Source of the DNA: Glandiceps talaboti
Lineage: Eukaryota > Hemichordata > Enteropneusta > Spengelidae
DNA: 64,000 nucleotides
Direction of reading: 5' to 3'
NCBI RefSeq assembly: GCF_964340395.1
Contig: NC_135554.1
Coordinates: forward strand, 11,104,975 to 11,168,974
Under the pieces are notes generated by a model. That model was not told the DNA's origin. It did no database searches and saw nothing but the letters and a program-made list of their open reading frames with translations. Of the stretch, positions 23,600 through 37,345 are shown in pieces; the first letter of the stretch is position 1; every line of letters starts with the position of its first letter. The position numbers and the translations under genes are program-made.

Positions 23600-26500
23600 C
23601 TGGAAAGGAATTAATTTACAGAACTGAGCATAATTACACCAGTTTCGTATTACTGATTTTTGTCATGGTCATCTTTGAATAACATGACCCTGTCTGAAAA
23701 CTGAGATGGTGAGTGCATGAAAACTCAGATTTTGAGTGTACTGGAACGTGCCAAATGCATGATTTGCATGCATGCATTGTATGCCTTTAAAGGGCCGGGA
23801 ATGTCACTCTCGGAAATATTTTCTTTAAGTTTGGATTCTGGAGAGTTATATAATGACTTCACATCACAAACAAATTTGCATGGTTGCCTAAAACACCAGA
23901 TTGAAACTCTGTTTCATCTCCATTGTTCTCCCACTATCACATCGTTATCTCATGGAACTTAGCAGACTTACTTATTGATTAGATGTACCATAGACCTTGG
24001 GGCAAGATCTATGGATGCACACTAAATGTTCATGGTTATTTATCTAAAGGAAATAGCACTTGCGAATCATGACTATTCAGTGTGCACTCCTAACTGCTTA
24101 TTTCCTTTAGATAAAAAATTATGAAAAATTCAGGATGCATAATTTCATGAAATTGATATGCGTGTCTGGTATGTCCCATGATGCAATGGTATGATTTCAA
24201 AATAGAAAAGGTGAAATAGAGGTCCAAGTTTGTATTTCTTGGCAATTATGTAAAATCTATGTGATGTGATATGAAGTAATTACTCTCCAGTACCCAAAGA
24301 TCATACAAATACCATTATTTCCTGTAATGGCTTTCCCCTTTAAAGTAGCCATATAGCTGAGCAAAAATCATTTATTTTGATAACTGTATTATGCTTGACA
24401 TTGTATTCACTAGTCTGTAAGATACAACATTCATGGTTTAGAAGCCTGTTATGGCTGAACAACAGCCATTTGCAAAATACTGTTCAGGTTTTATATGTTT
24501 GAAAATAGAAATATTAAAGCAAGTAACGTCAACAAAAACAGAGATAAATACCACCTGTTCATAATGGGTGGGTGCAAACACGCTCATACTGTAAACAGTG
24601 AGCGGGAAATTCAAGCAACCCGACTCATTACAATTAATTTGCAAACTCATGATTGTACTACTCATATAAATGTAATTCATCGCTTATACAGAGAAAAATG
24701 CAGGATATCGTAGTTTATGCATATCACATGAAATGGTCGAAACTTGCGAATATACAAAATGTTTTAAAATAGAAATCTTTTCGCCGATGTTGACGACATA
24801 GATGTTTGGGGAACCACACTATGAGAGAGCATTTTCTCCCTGTAAAACCATTGGGAACATGAAATGTCGAGTTTTAGAGCCATTTAAGGAGTAGCTTGTA
24901 ACCATTGCTGGGTTGCTTCATGTTGAATTGACTATGTTGAGAGGACGTTAGTCATCTCTCGACAGAGTTTATTAGATCATGAATACATCCTGGTTTAAAT
25001 CAGTCCTGTGACAGTTTCAAGCAAAAGGCTATCATATCTACTGCCTGGATTTCAGTTGGAACTTTTATACGAAGCAACCGCTAAACGTAGCTAGTAGACA
25101 GGCCACGTGTCTTCTCCCACAGTACATGACTTTGACCTCATACAATCAATACACAGTTTGATGTGACCACTGCCAACCTCCATTGACATATGGTGTTGTA
25201 CATGTACATTGTGTATGTTTTCAACAATATTGCTTACACAACAACATTAAGGATGAAAGCAGAATTGACTCTGTATATGCACATCACACACTACAATTGG
25301 AGATTATTTGCCGTAGAAAAATTGGGTACCATGAGAGTGTGTATTCCTGTAATTTTGAGTAAGTTAACACGAGTTACATGTGGAAAAGTTTGTAAACTGA
25401 CGAGGACAAGAACGATCGATCCACACATTACAGCAGACTTAAATACATTGAAACTGCCCTACACTCTCCGTGCGAGAGTGAGGCAATTGCTGGTGTGATG
25501 GAAATATTTAGTTCTAATACGACCGTGTTGCGATTAACATTATCTTCGAAAAGAATGTCGTAAATATCCGTATCGTGTACATATTGAAATTTACCCGTCC
25601 GACTTAGAATCAACAAAATTACATGTGTCGGCAATCACGGCACACGTATATTGCTTTTAACATTCTGTTATATTACATTTTGTATTGGTTATCCCTTGGA
25701 AGTTCAACACACAGTTATCCTTTTTAACTCATAATAAAAGCTACAAGTATGAAGTCAGCTCAACGATGTCTTGTACACTTTAATATCTCATATAGTGTGA
25801 TTGACTGATTTCACATTGTATTGATGTGTTTCTGAGATTGGTTCATAAAGCTTTTGTTTCATTATATAAAGATTCCATGATATATACGTACGAGTGTTTT
25901 GTACTGAAAATTATTGGTTTCAGTATGCATACTGCTAGACATATTTGCAAACTTTTTAATAAATGTTTGTTTACTTGTCTACGAATCCCCGATGTTATCT
26001 TTGCGATATACATCATCATTTGATTGTTGCTCGGGGCATGGTCTTGTTGCTAGTTATATTTACATACACTGTTTGAATGTCTATTCATTTGTCTCTTAAT
26101 ACCTGCTGTCATTGTTGCAATATATGTGATCATTTGTTTGTTTCCATGGGCAAGGTCTTCTTGCTAGGCACATTTACATACATTTGTTGAATGTAAATAT
26201 TCACCTGTCTAATAAGAATCCCTGTTATCTTAGCAATATATGCGATCATTTTGGCTGTTGCTATGAGTGCTTGACATATTTCCATGCACTTTTTGAATGT
26301 TTGGTCACTTGTCGAAGAATCCCTATTATCTTTGTGAAATACACCATCGTTTGGCTGTTGTTATGGAAGTGGTCATGGCTGCTAAGGATATTTGCATACA
26401 TTGTTTGAATGTTTACTCACTTGCGTACCACACGATGTTATTTTAGCAAATTATACAAAATATACATTTTGATGCGGTCATGGTTGCTAGGGCCAATTGT

Positions 26501-27490
26501 GTCAAAATGTTTGGAACAAAATCTGCAGAATAACGATTCTAGAAACATCTCACCAAATTTCAGTCATATTGACCGAGTACTTCTATGAGATATAGGTTCT
26601 AAATAATCTTTTGTGAAAATTGTATTTTTATCCATAAGTGTGCATATAAGTAATTGTACTTGCTGCTAACGATGTTATTATTTTGCAATATATATTTTCA
26701 TTTTACTGTTGGCATGGGCAAAGATTTAAATGGAAGTGCAAAACTGTGAATTCATGCACACCAATCATGTTTTGGAGACAAAATCTTTATTGAACTTTTC
26801 AGGGCAAAAATTAATTTGAGATTGTTGGGGAGGTTCTAGTTTAAAGATGATAGAGTTACCATGTGTCTCATCTTCTTCACACTGTGGGCGCATTCAACTG
26901 TTTGGTGTGTTTTGACTCATTAGTGGAACATCATTCAGTCTGTCGGTTGATTGTATCCATCACTTTTGTTACCCTTATGAAAAATATAGTTGTTTGGTTA
27001 TTGCAATTGCTCAGGGCAAGATTGTGGTTTAATCATTCACACAGTGTGTCATACAGACACTCATGAAAACTTGCATGCAATGTTAAGATACATCTTAAAT
27101 GACCACCTGTTGTGACTGAAATAGACAATGACTCTCTGCGTGTGATGCTATCCTGTATTTCTTAAGATAAGATGAAATACCGGTACATGTCATCAATTTT
27201 ACAAATTACAGTAATGATCTACAAATAATCCAATACTTTCATCATAATAAATTGAATATATGTACTCAAAATATATACAAAAATAGCACCAATGGCATTG
27301 TAGCACAACTATATTTGGCTGTTGCCATGGGCGTGATCTTGTTGCTAGGCATATTTGCATTTATTTCCGGAATCTTTATTCACTTGCCTACCCTTCCTAG
27401 TCTTCATCTTTGCAATATAAACCATTTGGATGTTGCTATGGGCGTGGTCTTGTTGTTAGGCATAGTAACATACATGTTTTGATTCTTTAT
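23600..27490 (-). other. Intron of gene A, first part
   Basis: 23600-24463 matches the intron at 10956-11655. 24470-25800 is unique-looking and somewhat richer in CpG, with several short open frames but no domain recognised. 25930-26520 and 27290-27490 are about 113 bp tandem-repeat units in the minus orientation. 26640-27240 is a truncated copy of the sushi-module flank. Confidence 0.55.
25930..26520 (-). repeat. Degenerate tandem repeats, about 113 bp unit
   Basis: Four to five units with the recurring segments CTTGTCTACGAATCCCTG-like, TTTGGCTGTTGCTA-like and TTGCTAGG-ACATTTGCATAC-like. They are related to those at 15530, 46430 and 51845. Confidence 0.7.
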
Positions 27491-27494
27491 TCAG

Positions 27495-29935
27495 GTAGTT
27501 ATCGGCGTTATGTACAGACAACCGAACACCCAACCCCAAGAATTTTTGGATAGCTTAGAAATGTGTATCAACAACATGTCAGCCAGTAATAGGAAATGTA
27601 TTATTGTAGGTGACATCAACATCGATGTTACCTCAACTTCTAATACTGTGGAAAAGTACATATCTCTCCTCAATAGTTATAACTTTGAACAGACAATTAG
27701 CATTCCGACCAGAATTTGTGAAAATACTGCCACTACAATTGATCACATTTTAACAAACATTACAGATCACTTCATTGAGTGTGGTTGCATTGAAACTGAC
27801 GTCAGCGACCATTTCTGTACTTTTGCTATTGTGAAAAACCTGAAGTATGTCTTTAAACAGAACACGTCTTCCGTCAACTTTGATTTCTCAGGGTTTAATA
27901 AAGAATCCTTTCTGACGGATTTAAGCAACATTTCCTGGCAGCCGGTCTATGAAAGTACTGATCCAAACGATGCGTACAAAATATTCTATGACAAATATTT
28001 TAGTATCGCATCAAAGCATGTACCCAATAAAAAGAAGTCTAAACGAAAATGCACAAGTACCCATAGACCTTGGTTGTCCAGGGGACTGCTTACATCGATC
28101 AGGAAGAAACACAGTATGTACTCAAACTTACAAAAATCTCCAAATAATGTTGAACTTAGGCACCAATATAACTTGTACAGAAACGTCCTTACAAAACTCC
28201 TCAGATCAGCCAAACGACATTATTACAAAAACAAGCTTTCTTCTGTCAGTGGAAACACAAACAAAACTTGGCAAGTTATTAATGAGATTATTAACAAAAA
28301 TTCTACCAAAGGAGATGCGCCTAGGAAAATCAAATTGGACAACGATGAGTTAGTAACTGAGAGTTCCCATATTGCCAACATTTTCTGCGAATATTTTACA
28401 AATATCGGCCCAAACCTTGCATCTAGAATACACACAACTACTAACTTCAGCCAGTATTTGAAAGGAAATTATGTCAATTCATTCTTCTTGAGACCTGTTG
28501 TCGAAGATGATATTGCCAACAAAATCAAAGGGATCGATCCAAAGAAAGCTGTCGGGTATGACTTCATTCACCCTCTTTTGGTCCAACATGCCGTTGATTA
28601 TATTTCCTGCCCATTTGCACATATTATTAATTTATCTATTTCACATGGACTTTTCCCCGATGCTCTTAAATCTGCCAGAATTACTCCTGTTTTCAAAAAG
28701 GGCTCCCCATTAAATGTCGGCAACTACAGGCCAATTTCCATTCTCCCTACTTTAAGCAAGATTATTGAAAATTTGGTCAACAAGCAATTAGTTTCATTTC
28801 TTGACAAATATGACATCTTGTTGGAAACTCAGTATGGATTTCGGAAAAAACGTAGTACAAAACTTGCTTTGGCCGATCTTGTCTCGGATATAGCTGACAA
28901 ACTTGACGATGGCCACACAACCCTTGGTATTTTTATGGACCTTAAAAGGGCCTTTGACACCATAGACCATGGCATCCTCTTACGAAAACTTGAGCATTAT
29001 GGGGTCAGAGGACTTCCGCTCTTATGGTTCAAGAGCTACCTTCAAAATCGCCAACAATCCGTTGTCTTGGATGGGGAAACTTCACATCCCAGACAAGTTC
29101 AATGTGGTGTCCCGCAAGGTTCAATACTTGGCCCAACTCTTTTTCTGATCTACATTAATGACATTGACAAATCAACTAACTTCTTCAATTTCAGACTTTT
29201 CGCTGACGATACTAACTTATTCAAATTCAATAAATCACAAAATACTAATCTCAACACCATTAATGCTGAATTAAACTTGGTCAATGATTGGTGCAAGACG
29301 AATAAACTAACCATTAATGTCGAAAAAACAAATTACATGATAATAAAAACGCCTCAGAGGAGAGTTACCATAGATGGACATCTGTCAATTGGTAACACTC
29401 AGATAAAGGGCGTGACATGTGCAGGGTAACATCAAGACAAGTATTTAAAAAGGCGTTAAAACAAAACCTCCTTAATTCTATGGCTGATTGATTGATTTAG
29501 TTTTTCTACCTTTGTATTTTGCCAAATTTCATTTTTGTTCAATAGGTATTCCAGTTATAAGTGTTGTACTGTTTTTTTTTTGTTTTTTTTGTTTCTGTTT
29601 TTTTTTTTTAAACTCTTCCCCATTCCTAGATTATTGTTTTCTTTGTTGCTTTGTTTTCCTATCAAATTGTAAAATTTTTTGGAGTTATTTCTTTATGTAT
29701 GAGGTATTAGAGTATGCACTTATTTTGTTCTACATGTATAACATTTTTGCAACTCTACATATCTTCATTGTATAAAATGATTTATTTCATATAATTTGTT
29801 TGGGCCATGAAGGAAGATTAGTTCTGCTGAACTATATTTCATGGTCCCCACCAATTATACTTAGTTAGATTTATGAAATGTAAATACTTATTATTATGGT
29901 GAAAATAAATTATTATTAAAAATTATTATTACTTA
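27495..29935 (+). mobile_element. Non-LTR retrotransposon (CR1/L2-like), 5'-truncated
   Basis: This LINE interrupts a block of 113 bp repeats: the block reads GATTCTTTATTCA before it and resumes at about 29935 with CCTACCTGTCTGTTGTTAC. It starts in the middle of the endonuclease, includes the reverse transcriptase, and ends in a TTATTATTA-rich tail. It lies on the strand opposite to gene A. 5' truncation and a simple-repeat tail are what target-primed reverse transcription leaves. Confidence 0.85.
27510..29429 (+). pseudogene. LINE endonuclease (partial) and reverse transcriptase, 639 codons
   Basis: The open frame starts inside an AP-type endonuclease: VIGVMYRQPN just before the first ATG, then IIVGDINIDV (the GD.N motif), and ETDVSDHFCTF (the SDH motif). 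After a basic linker (HRPWLSRGLLTSIRKKHSMY) come RT motifs: GYDFIHPLL, NYRPISILPTLSKIIE, YGFRKKRSTKLAL, GIFMDLKRAFDTIDH, CGVPQGSILGPTLFLIYIND and LFADDTNLF with the catalytic Asp pair. The frame is open for 1.9 kb, so the copy is fairly young. Past IGNTQIKGV the frame shifts and the usual element end appears in another frame (RVTSRQVFKKALKQNLLNS then stop), which implies an internal deletion of the C-terminal region. It is not functional as it stands, since the N-terminal half of the endonuclease is missing. Confidence 0.88.
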
Positions 29936-31574
<1,639 letters not shown>

Positions 31575-31754
31575 CAATACAGATAACACTACTACTACTC
31601 CAAGTCCCACTGTTACATGTGATATCAACTGTACTTGATCCATCACTTGTATGATAACCATTATTACAGGAGTATTGACAGCTTTCACCATGTAAATAAG
31701 GTGCTGTACATGAAGTTGATGCTTGTGTTCCTGTCGTTGGTGTGCCACAATCGG
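31575..31754 (-). CDS. Gene A exon: sushi domain 2
   Basis: A 180 bp phase 1-1 exon encoding ADCGTPTTGTQASTSCTAPY, LHGESCQYSCNNGYHTSDGS, then STVDITCNSGTWSSSSVICI. The six cysteines and GTW motif are intact. It is of the near-identical domain 4/5 type; the PTTG variant is shared with gene B exons at 55596 and 57549. Acceptor TTTTTTCAG, donor GTAAGT. Confidence 0.93.
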
Positions 31755-32208
31755 CTGAAAAAATACAAAAGTGCACATCAAGCCCCAATAACGGCTGATC
31801 TGCTCTACATGTACAGTGTTTGGTTTGTTTTGACATGTTAGTGGAACATCATCCATTCAGTCTGTTGGTTGATTTAGCCCATCCCTTTTGTTACCTTTAT
31901 GAATATTTTGGTTGTTTGGTTGTTGCTAATGGAAAGACTTTGGTTTCATTCACATCGTGTGTTATGAACATACAGGCACATACGAATACTTGCATGCAAT
32001 TTTAATATACATCTTAAATGACTCGCTGCTGTGATTGAAACAGACAATGACTCTCTCTGTGTGATACTACCCTGTACATGTTAAGATGAAATACATGTCT
32101 TCAATTTTACAAATTACAGTAACGATCTACATAAAATCCAATACTTATATCCACATGGAATACCTAAGATCAAAAAGTAAACATTGCTAAATTACCAAAA
32201 ATACCTAC
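31755..32208 (-). other. Intron between sushi domains 1 and 2
   Basis: Only 454 bp and almost entirely module-flank sequence (the CTGTTTGGTTTGTTTTGACA and TTGCATGCAATTTTAATA segments). This is where two modules abut, so it shows the minimum module spacing. Confidence 0.7.
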
Positions 32209-32388
32209 CAATACAGATAACACTACTACTACTCCAAGTCCCACTGTTACATGTGATATCAACTGTACTTGATCCATCACTTGTATAATAACCATTATTA
32301 CAAGTGTATCGACAGCTTTCACCATTTAAATAAGGTGCAACACATGAACCTATTGCTTGTATTATGGTAGGTAGTGTACTGCAATCAG
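32209..32388 (-). CDS. Gene A exon: sushi domain 1 (most N-terminal found)
   Basis: A 180 bp phase 1-1 exon encoding ADCSTLPTIIQAIGSCVAPY, LNGESCRYTCNNGYYTSDGS, then STVDITCNSGTWSSSSVICI. The N-terminal third has diverged from the other copies, while the last 35 residues are the same as in domains 4 and 5, which could reflect partial gene conversion. Acceptor TTTTTGTAG, donor GTAGGT. Because it starts in phase 1, at least one exon carrying the start codon and signal peptide must lie further up the minus strand; it was not identified with confidence. Confidence 0.9.
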
Positions 32389-35131
32389 CTACAAAAATAA
32401 ATATGACAGGCATCATATTACAATATCATTTTTAACTGCTTTGCTGATAAATCATCAATCATAATTGCTTTCAAGTTGCAAAAATATTATACATTCAGTT
32501 ACCAAAAGGAGATCATTTGATTTGAAAAGGATTAATATACAAAAGTAATGCAGTCTATCATTATTTTGAATAAATCTTGGTTAAAATTATACCAGTAATA
32601 GATCTGGAGTCACCAGACATAAATATACGGGAAAGCGACAGACATTTGTACAGACTGTACATTTGTGTTTATCCAGTTTATTTACAAATCATTTCCTTTA
32701 TGTAGAATGGCAAATTTTGTGGTAAACATATTTTCTAAAATGACCTCAAAATAACATCCTCGCACACAAATGCAGAGCCTTGACACATATAAGAAGAGGA
32801 TGGGCATATCGTATGCTACTAATACTACCAGTGGCACATAAGTGTGCAAATAAGTAATTGTTCATACTGCTAAATAACTAATGCAGCACACTGTACAAAA
32901 TTAAAAATACGGCGCCAATGGCACTGTAGCACAAATATATAGTTTAATTTTGTAAAATATTTATATAATTGCCTAACGATCGGTGTTGTTATTTTTGCAA
33001 TATACATTATCATTTCACTGTCACTATGGGCGAAGGATTGGAATGCAAGTGCATAAGTTTTAGATGAGTAATTGAGATCTAGATATTAGAGATGCCAATG
33101 TCTTCAGTGACACACTTTAGTACTTTCTCTTGTCTCTAGACATGAACATACAATCTAATAAATGCGCAGTGTTTTGCATCTTTTGACACATGCTGTCTCT
33201 ATCTATCGCACAAAATGTCAAAGTTACGGGTCAAAGATGACACTTCTCGCTAACAGGAAATAAATATCATAGATTTGTTTGAATCAAAGGTATATGTACG
33301 TACACTGGGTGTTTCCTGCGTGTGATGTGGTATATGTAGTTGTTGCTGCATTATGATACTGTAGGAAGAGTATTACAGAAACCTGGCAAGAAATCGTTTT
33401 TTCTATGTATTTAGATTTGTATACCGCAAATGCAAATGCACGTATCAAACTATTATAATGTAACTGAATTTAGGCTTACGATAAGCATTACAACCTTCAG
33501 ACCTATAGACAATGGACACTATTATAATTCCTTGTAGGGTAAGCTTAAAAAATATGCAGAATTACACAAGTCACGTGTCCTTACATGCAATTGTCAAATT
33601 CAGAACTAGGAATATTAATACTCTCAGAAAACATTTGAAAATTATTTGTCGTTTTTCAAACTTTAATACAACTATCCTGAGAAATCGTAGAAGACCAACC
33701 CACCTTGAGTTAACGGAATGGTTGTTAACACAATTGAACATAATACATATATTGGATTAACCATGCTGTATTCCATGACTGTTGAAATAAGAACAAATCT
33801 ATGTACAGTTTACATCCATGGCAATTGTAATATTATAAACTTAGAAATGTGTTTTTCTTAAACGGGTGGGGTTAAGTGGTGTCGCGACAGAAGCTTTTCT
33901 GCCAAAGCTATTTAACTTTTGGTGAGGTCTGCAAACTATGTATAAAAGGAAGAACTGCCTCAAAGCAGATTTTCCTTTTTTTCACGCCAGATCCCATGCA
34001 AAAATAAACATAAACATAAGTGTAATAGACAGCAAACATGTGTTTTCCCCTGATTGTGTCTGCATCATCGTTTGCCTTAATACGTTCAATTGGAAAGTAA
34101 GGCCAAGCCAAAGTAACAAATTAAAAATATTTTGCATAATTTCTGATATGTTAGGGAGTCCATTTCTCTGCTGATGTAATGTAATGGTCATACTTTCAAA
34201 ATGGCATTATGTGCAATTCAAAGTGGCCGAAGTTTATTGCACTGTATTTTAAATACCATAATTTATAAGTTGGCCGAATTTTAATGAATTTAGTCCAAGT
34301 CGGAATCCCATGCTACGAAACCCATAACTAATACTGAAATAAATCGTAATTTCCAAGTAGAAATTTACATAATTTATGAAAAAGGCGTCATGCAAATAAG
34401 ACAATTTAATTGTAAGACCTGTTATTATTGCAATGCAGTGCATCGTGTTCTCCAAGGTAAATGTCAAACAAATAGCGTTATGGAGGCAGAACATGCATAT
34501 CGGACGACCGATGAATTCGAACTGTGTATTGAGTGCTGTGATAACTGAATTGAATCGTTGCCATCCTCGCTCGTCATTTTATTTTCCCCTTTCATTTTGT
34601 GGTTTTGCAATGACAAAGGCATGAGAATTTAGACAGAATTATATTCAAGAAAGCAGATCTCAGTACAGTGGCATGCGTTATGAACTCAATTTACGAAACC
34701 CGCACCCTTGAATGGACGTTATAAATTCGATCAATGCAATCTACTTTCTACCGTTTTTGAACAATACAGACGTAACACACATACTTCGTTACCTTTTACA
34801 CATCTAATTTCTTTCAAATCCAGAAGAAATGTTCACAAGCCTTACACGAAAAGCACGAGTGCGAACAATGTGAATTGCGGTCCTAATAGCCTTTATAAGA
34901 AAGTTATATTTTGCGTTTTGTACGACGATTTAACTTCCGTGTAAATAAAGTTCAGTAGACCTACGTACGATATTACAAACAATGCATCGTATATCGCTTT
35001 TCTTATCTGTCAGAACTCTTACAACACACTTTAGACATTCAGGGTACATAAACATTAATACCCGTGATGATACGTTAGTAGAACTGAGATATTGAACTGT
35101 GTCCAGGTTGCGGATATCTACCTTCACTTAC
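32389..35131 (-). other. Putative first intron of gene A
   Basis: 32389-33060 is module flank (matching 16870-17560). 33060-35130 is largely unique with no clear coding exon. A signal-peptide exon ending in phase 1 was looked for here on the minus strand and not found. Confidence 0.5.
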
Positions 35132-35250
35132 CTTAATTTGCAACACAGGTAATAGTCATAAGAAGAACACACCCAGAGGGCACGCCAGGTCACAGTTTTA
35201 TTAGGGGAAGTGAACAGCGCCATCCCTAGACGGAACTGTAAAACGTTTAG
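35132..35250 (-). other. Candidate 5' exon and promoter of gene A
   Basis: A strong minus-strand donor (AAG then GTAAGTG at 35125-35131) ends a possible first exon. A TATATAAA-like box lies at about 35274-35282, some 30 bp upstream of the proposed start. The stretch contains an ATG (35223 on the minus strand) with an open frame to the donor, but the frame ends in phase 2 and gives a stop if joined directly to sushi exon 1. It is therefore more likely untranslated, or it needs a further exon. This is a guess from splice and TATA signals. Confidence 0.25.
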
Positions 35251-35394
35251 TGTCTAAAAGTAGCGTTTTCGAGTTTATATATTTTAGGATGTAATTTTTT
35301 GTACATATTACTCAGAATGTTCTACTTACTGTATACATCACTTGCAACTGACTGAACTCAAACCTAGGGCGATATTTATACGTTACGTATACTC

Positions 35395-35607
35395 CCAATC
35401 TGATTAAAATCCGATGTAGATGTCGGCTAATCGTTCATTGCTATTTTACCTTCGTTATTTTGCCTGAATTGACCTTCTTTGTACATGTTTACATTTTTTA
35501 GCTAAAAACGTAAACATGTACTACGAAGGTCAATTCAAGCTAAATAACGATGGTAAGATAGCAATGAACGATTAGCCGACATCTACATCGGATTTTAATC
35601 AGATTGG
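35395..35607. mobile_element. Foldback (long inverted repeat) element, 213 bp
   Basis: Two arms of about 105 bp, near-perfect reverse complements, start CCAATCTGATTAAAATCCGA and meet around TTTTTTAGCTAAAAA. TATACTC flanks both sides (35088-type position 35388-35394, and 35608-35614), giving a 7 bp (or 8 bp, allowing one ambiguous base) target duplication. It could fold into a long hairpin if transcribed. It sits between the presumed 5' ends of the two divergent genes. Confidence 0.9.
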
Positions 35608-35805
35608 TATACTCCATGTGCGTGACACCACGTGTCCGAATAATATAACATGCTATTCTGTGTAGCATGACAGGATCGGACGTTTACAGCTGATCTAGAA
35701 TCGCATAATGTACGTATCAAAGCAGTTTTCAAACAACAGATGTATGTATTTTCTGCACGGTTATCATATTCATTTATATATATTTATTTATTTTTTATTT
35801 ACTGA

Positions 35806-36000
35806 CTGACTGACTGAACTGACTGACTGATTGATTGATTGATTGATTGATTGATTTTTATTAATTAATTAATTTATAATTTGTTTATTCATTTATTTTG
35901 TCAATCACGTATTTGAACTAATTCAAGAATGGAAACAAGCTTTAACACGACACTGGCAATTTACTGATTGATTGATTGATTGATCGATTGACTGACTGAC

Positions 36001-36056
<56 letters not shown>
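35806..36056. repeat. (GACT)n/(GATT)n microsatellites
   Basis: Two tracts of GACT/GATT tetranucleotides (35806-35856 and 35962-36056) separated by about 100 bp of AT-rich DNA. Antisense translation gives repeating Asn-Gln-Ser-Ile, which is not a gene. Confidence 0.95.
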
Positions 36057-36058
<2 letters not shown>

Positions 36059-36640
36059 TTTGGTTTATTCATCAATATACTTACGGGGAGCGGGGGAGGG
36101 CAATGTGTCGCCCAAGCCAAATTGTTGTGTGGCTTTTTCACAACATCCACGATCTGTATGTTTTTTTTTTTTCCTTCTGTTTTAATAATCCCTACGCTTT
36201 CAGGGATCAATACATTACACATGTAAGAGCTTCCATGGTTCTGTTCCATATTGTATACAGGTAGAAGGCGTTGCCGAGTTGTAGAGTTCAAGGGCAATCT
36301 CATTTGATTTAGTATGATCTCGCCCGTGCGCATAGGACGACATTTACCATAGACAACCTATTATATACATAAACTAAAACTATTGATGTCGTGTTGTTGT
36401 CTGCGTATATACGACGTTTACAAGATGTTCCAGTAGAACCTCGACGATTTAACTGCATGGCGTCCCAATTCCGGCATTCCATCAGCATGTGCTTTTCTTT
36501 CTTTGCTTGAAAAAAAATCCTTGCTCGAATTTTGATATAGGCCTATGTAATTATGTACTGACTCCTGCATGAACAGTCAGTGAGTGTGGGTAGACCTCTA
36601 GAAATTTTTTCCACTACCCCCTCCCCTCCCTACATATATT
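36057..36640. other. Intergenic sequence between gene A and gene B
   Basis: No gene was recognised. It contains a pyrimidine-rich stretch near 36605-36640. Confidence 0.5.
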
Positions 36641-36641
36641 C

Positions 36642-36642
<1 letters not shown>

Positions 36643-36694
<52 letters not shown>
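36643..36694. repeat. (CA)n microsatellite
   Basis: About 25 CA dinucleotides. Confidence 0.97.
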
Positions 36695-36699
<5 letters not shown>

Positions 36700-36819
36700 C
36701 ACACGGTGACACGCAATGACGCATGCAATCATGAAAACACACACCAACAAACATAAACATGAAACCCAGTAACACAAAAAAACGAACGATGAAAGATATG
36801 ACGTTGGTCCTGTTTGGTG

Positions 36820-37345
36820 GCGCTGATTCAGGAAATGAAAGTGATTAGCTCGTCACATCTTAGTTGGAAACATGGCGTCCACAAGGAAATAGGACTGGTG
36901 CGAGATTCTAGTGTTTACAGGTTCGAAAGGTGGGTTTGTTCACATTTGGTAGCCATCGTGAGAAGATATTTGAGAGACGTGTTGTAAATATACCTCCCAA
37001 TGTGGCTCAGCAAGAGTTTCAACGGCGACGATACTTGGTACTAAAACCGGGTATCGAAAAACTATCGTAAACTGTACACACGTATGTGACTGTGCTGTGT
37101 GTGTACATGTAAACTAGTGAACTTAGTTTAACGCAGTCCGAATACGTAACTTTCATGTACAAATAGGTAATCAACACTGTAGTCGAAAAACGAAGAGCTC
37201 TTTACGTCACTGTTATCTGATAATTTTCAACCATTTTGTTTTACAGAATATAATTTAAAATACGACGGTCTATGTCATTTTGAGAACCACACCCACGATC
37301 AACACAAATAAAGCAGGAAGTTCCGGGACAGAATAGATCTCCCAG
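36820..37345 (+). promoter_or_regulatory. Candidate 5' region and untranslated exons of gene B
   Basis: The segment has the look of a 5' untranslated region: it is richer in CpG than its surroundings, contains AACATGGCGTCC, and has possible donors at 36929/36930 (GAAAG then GTGGGT) and 37345/37346 (CCCAG then GTAATA). The latter follows a good acceptor (TTTGTTTTACAG, ending 37246), giving a possible 99 bp non-coding exon at 37247-37345. It would splice over 8 kb to the signal-peptide exon. This rests only on splice-like signals and position. Confidence 0.25.

Noticed and set aside
24470-25640. Possible extra gene from several short open frames in slightly CpG-richer DNA
   Set aside because: No domain, no consistent splice sites and no frame longer than about 100 codons.
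33512-33760. 82-codon plus-strand frame in the presumed first intron of gene A
   Set aside because: No recognisable motif, no upstream promoter or splice signal; length is within chance for AT-rich sequence.
35923-36333. 136-codon minus-strand frame with Asn-Gln-Ser-Ile repeats
   Set aside because: The repeat is the GATT microsatellite and the remainder shows no domain.
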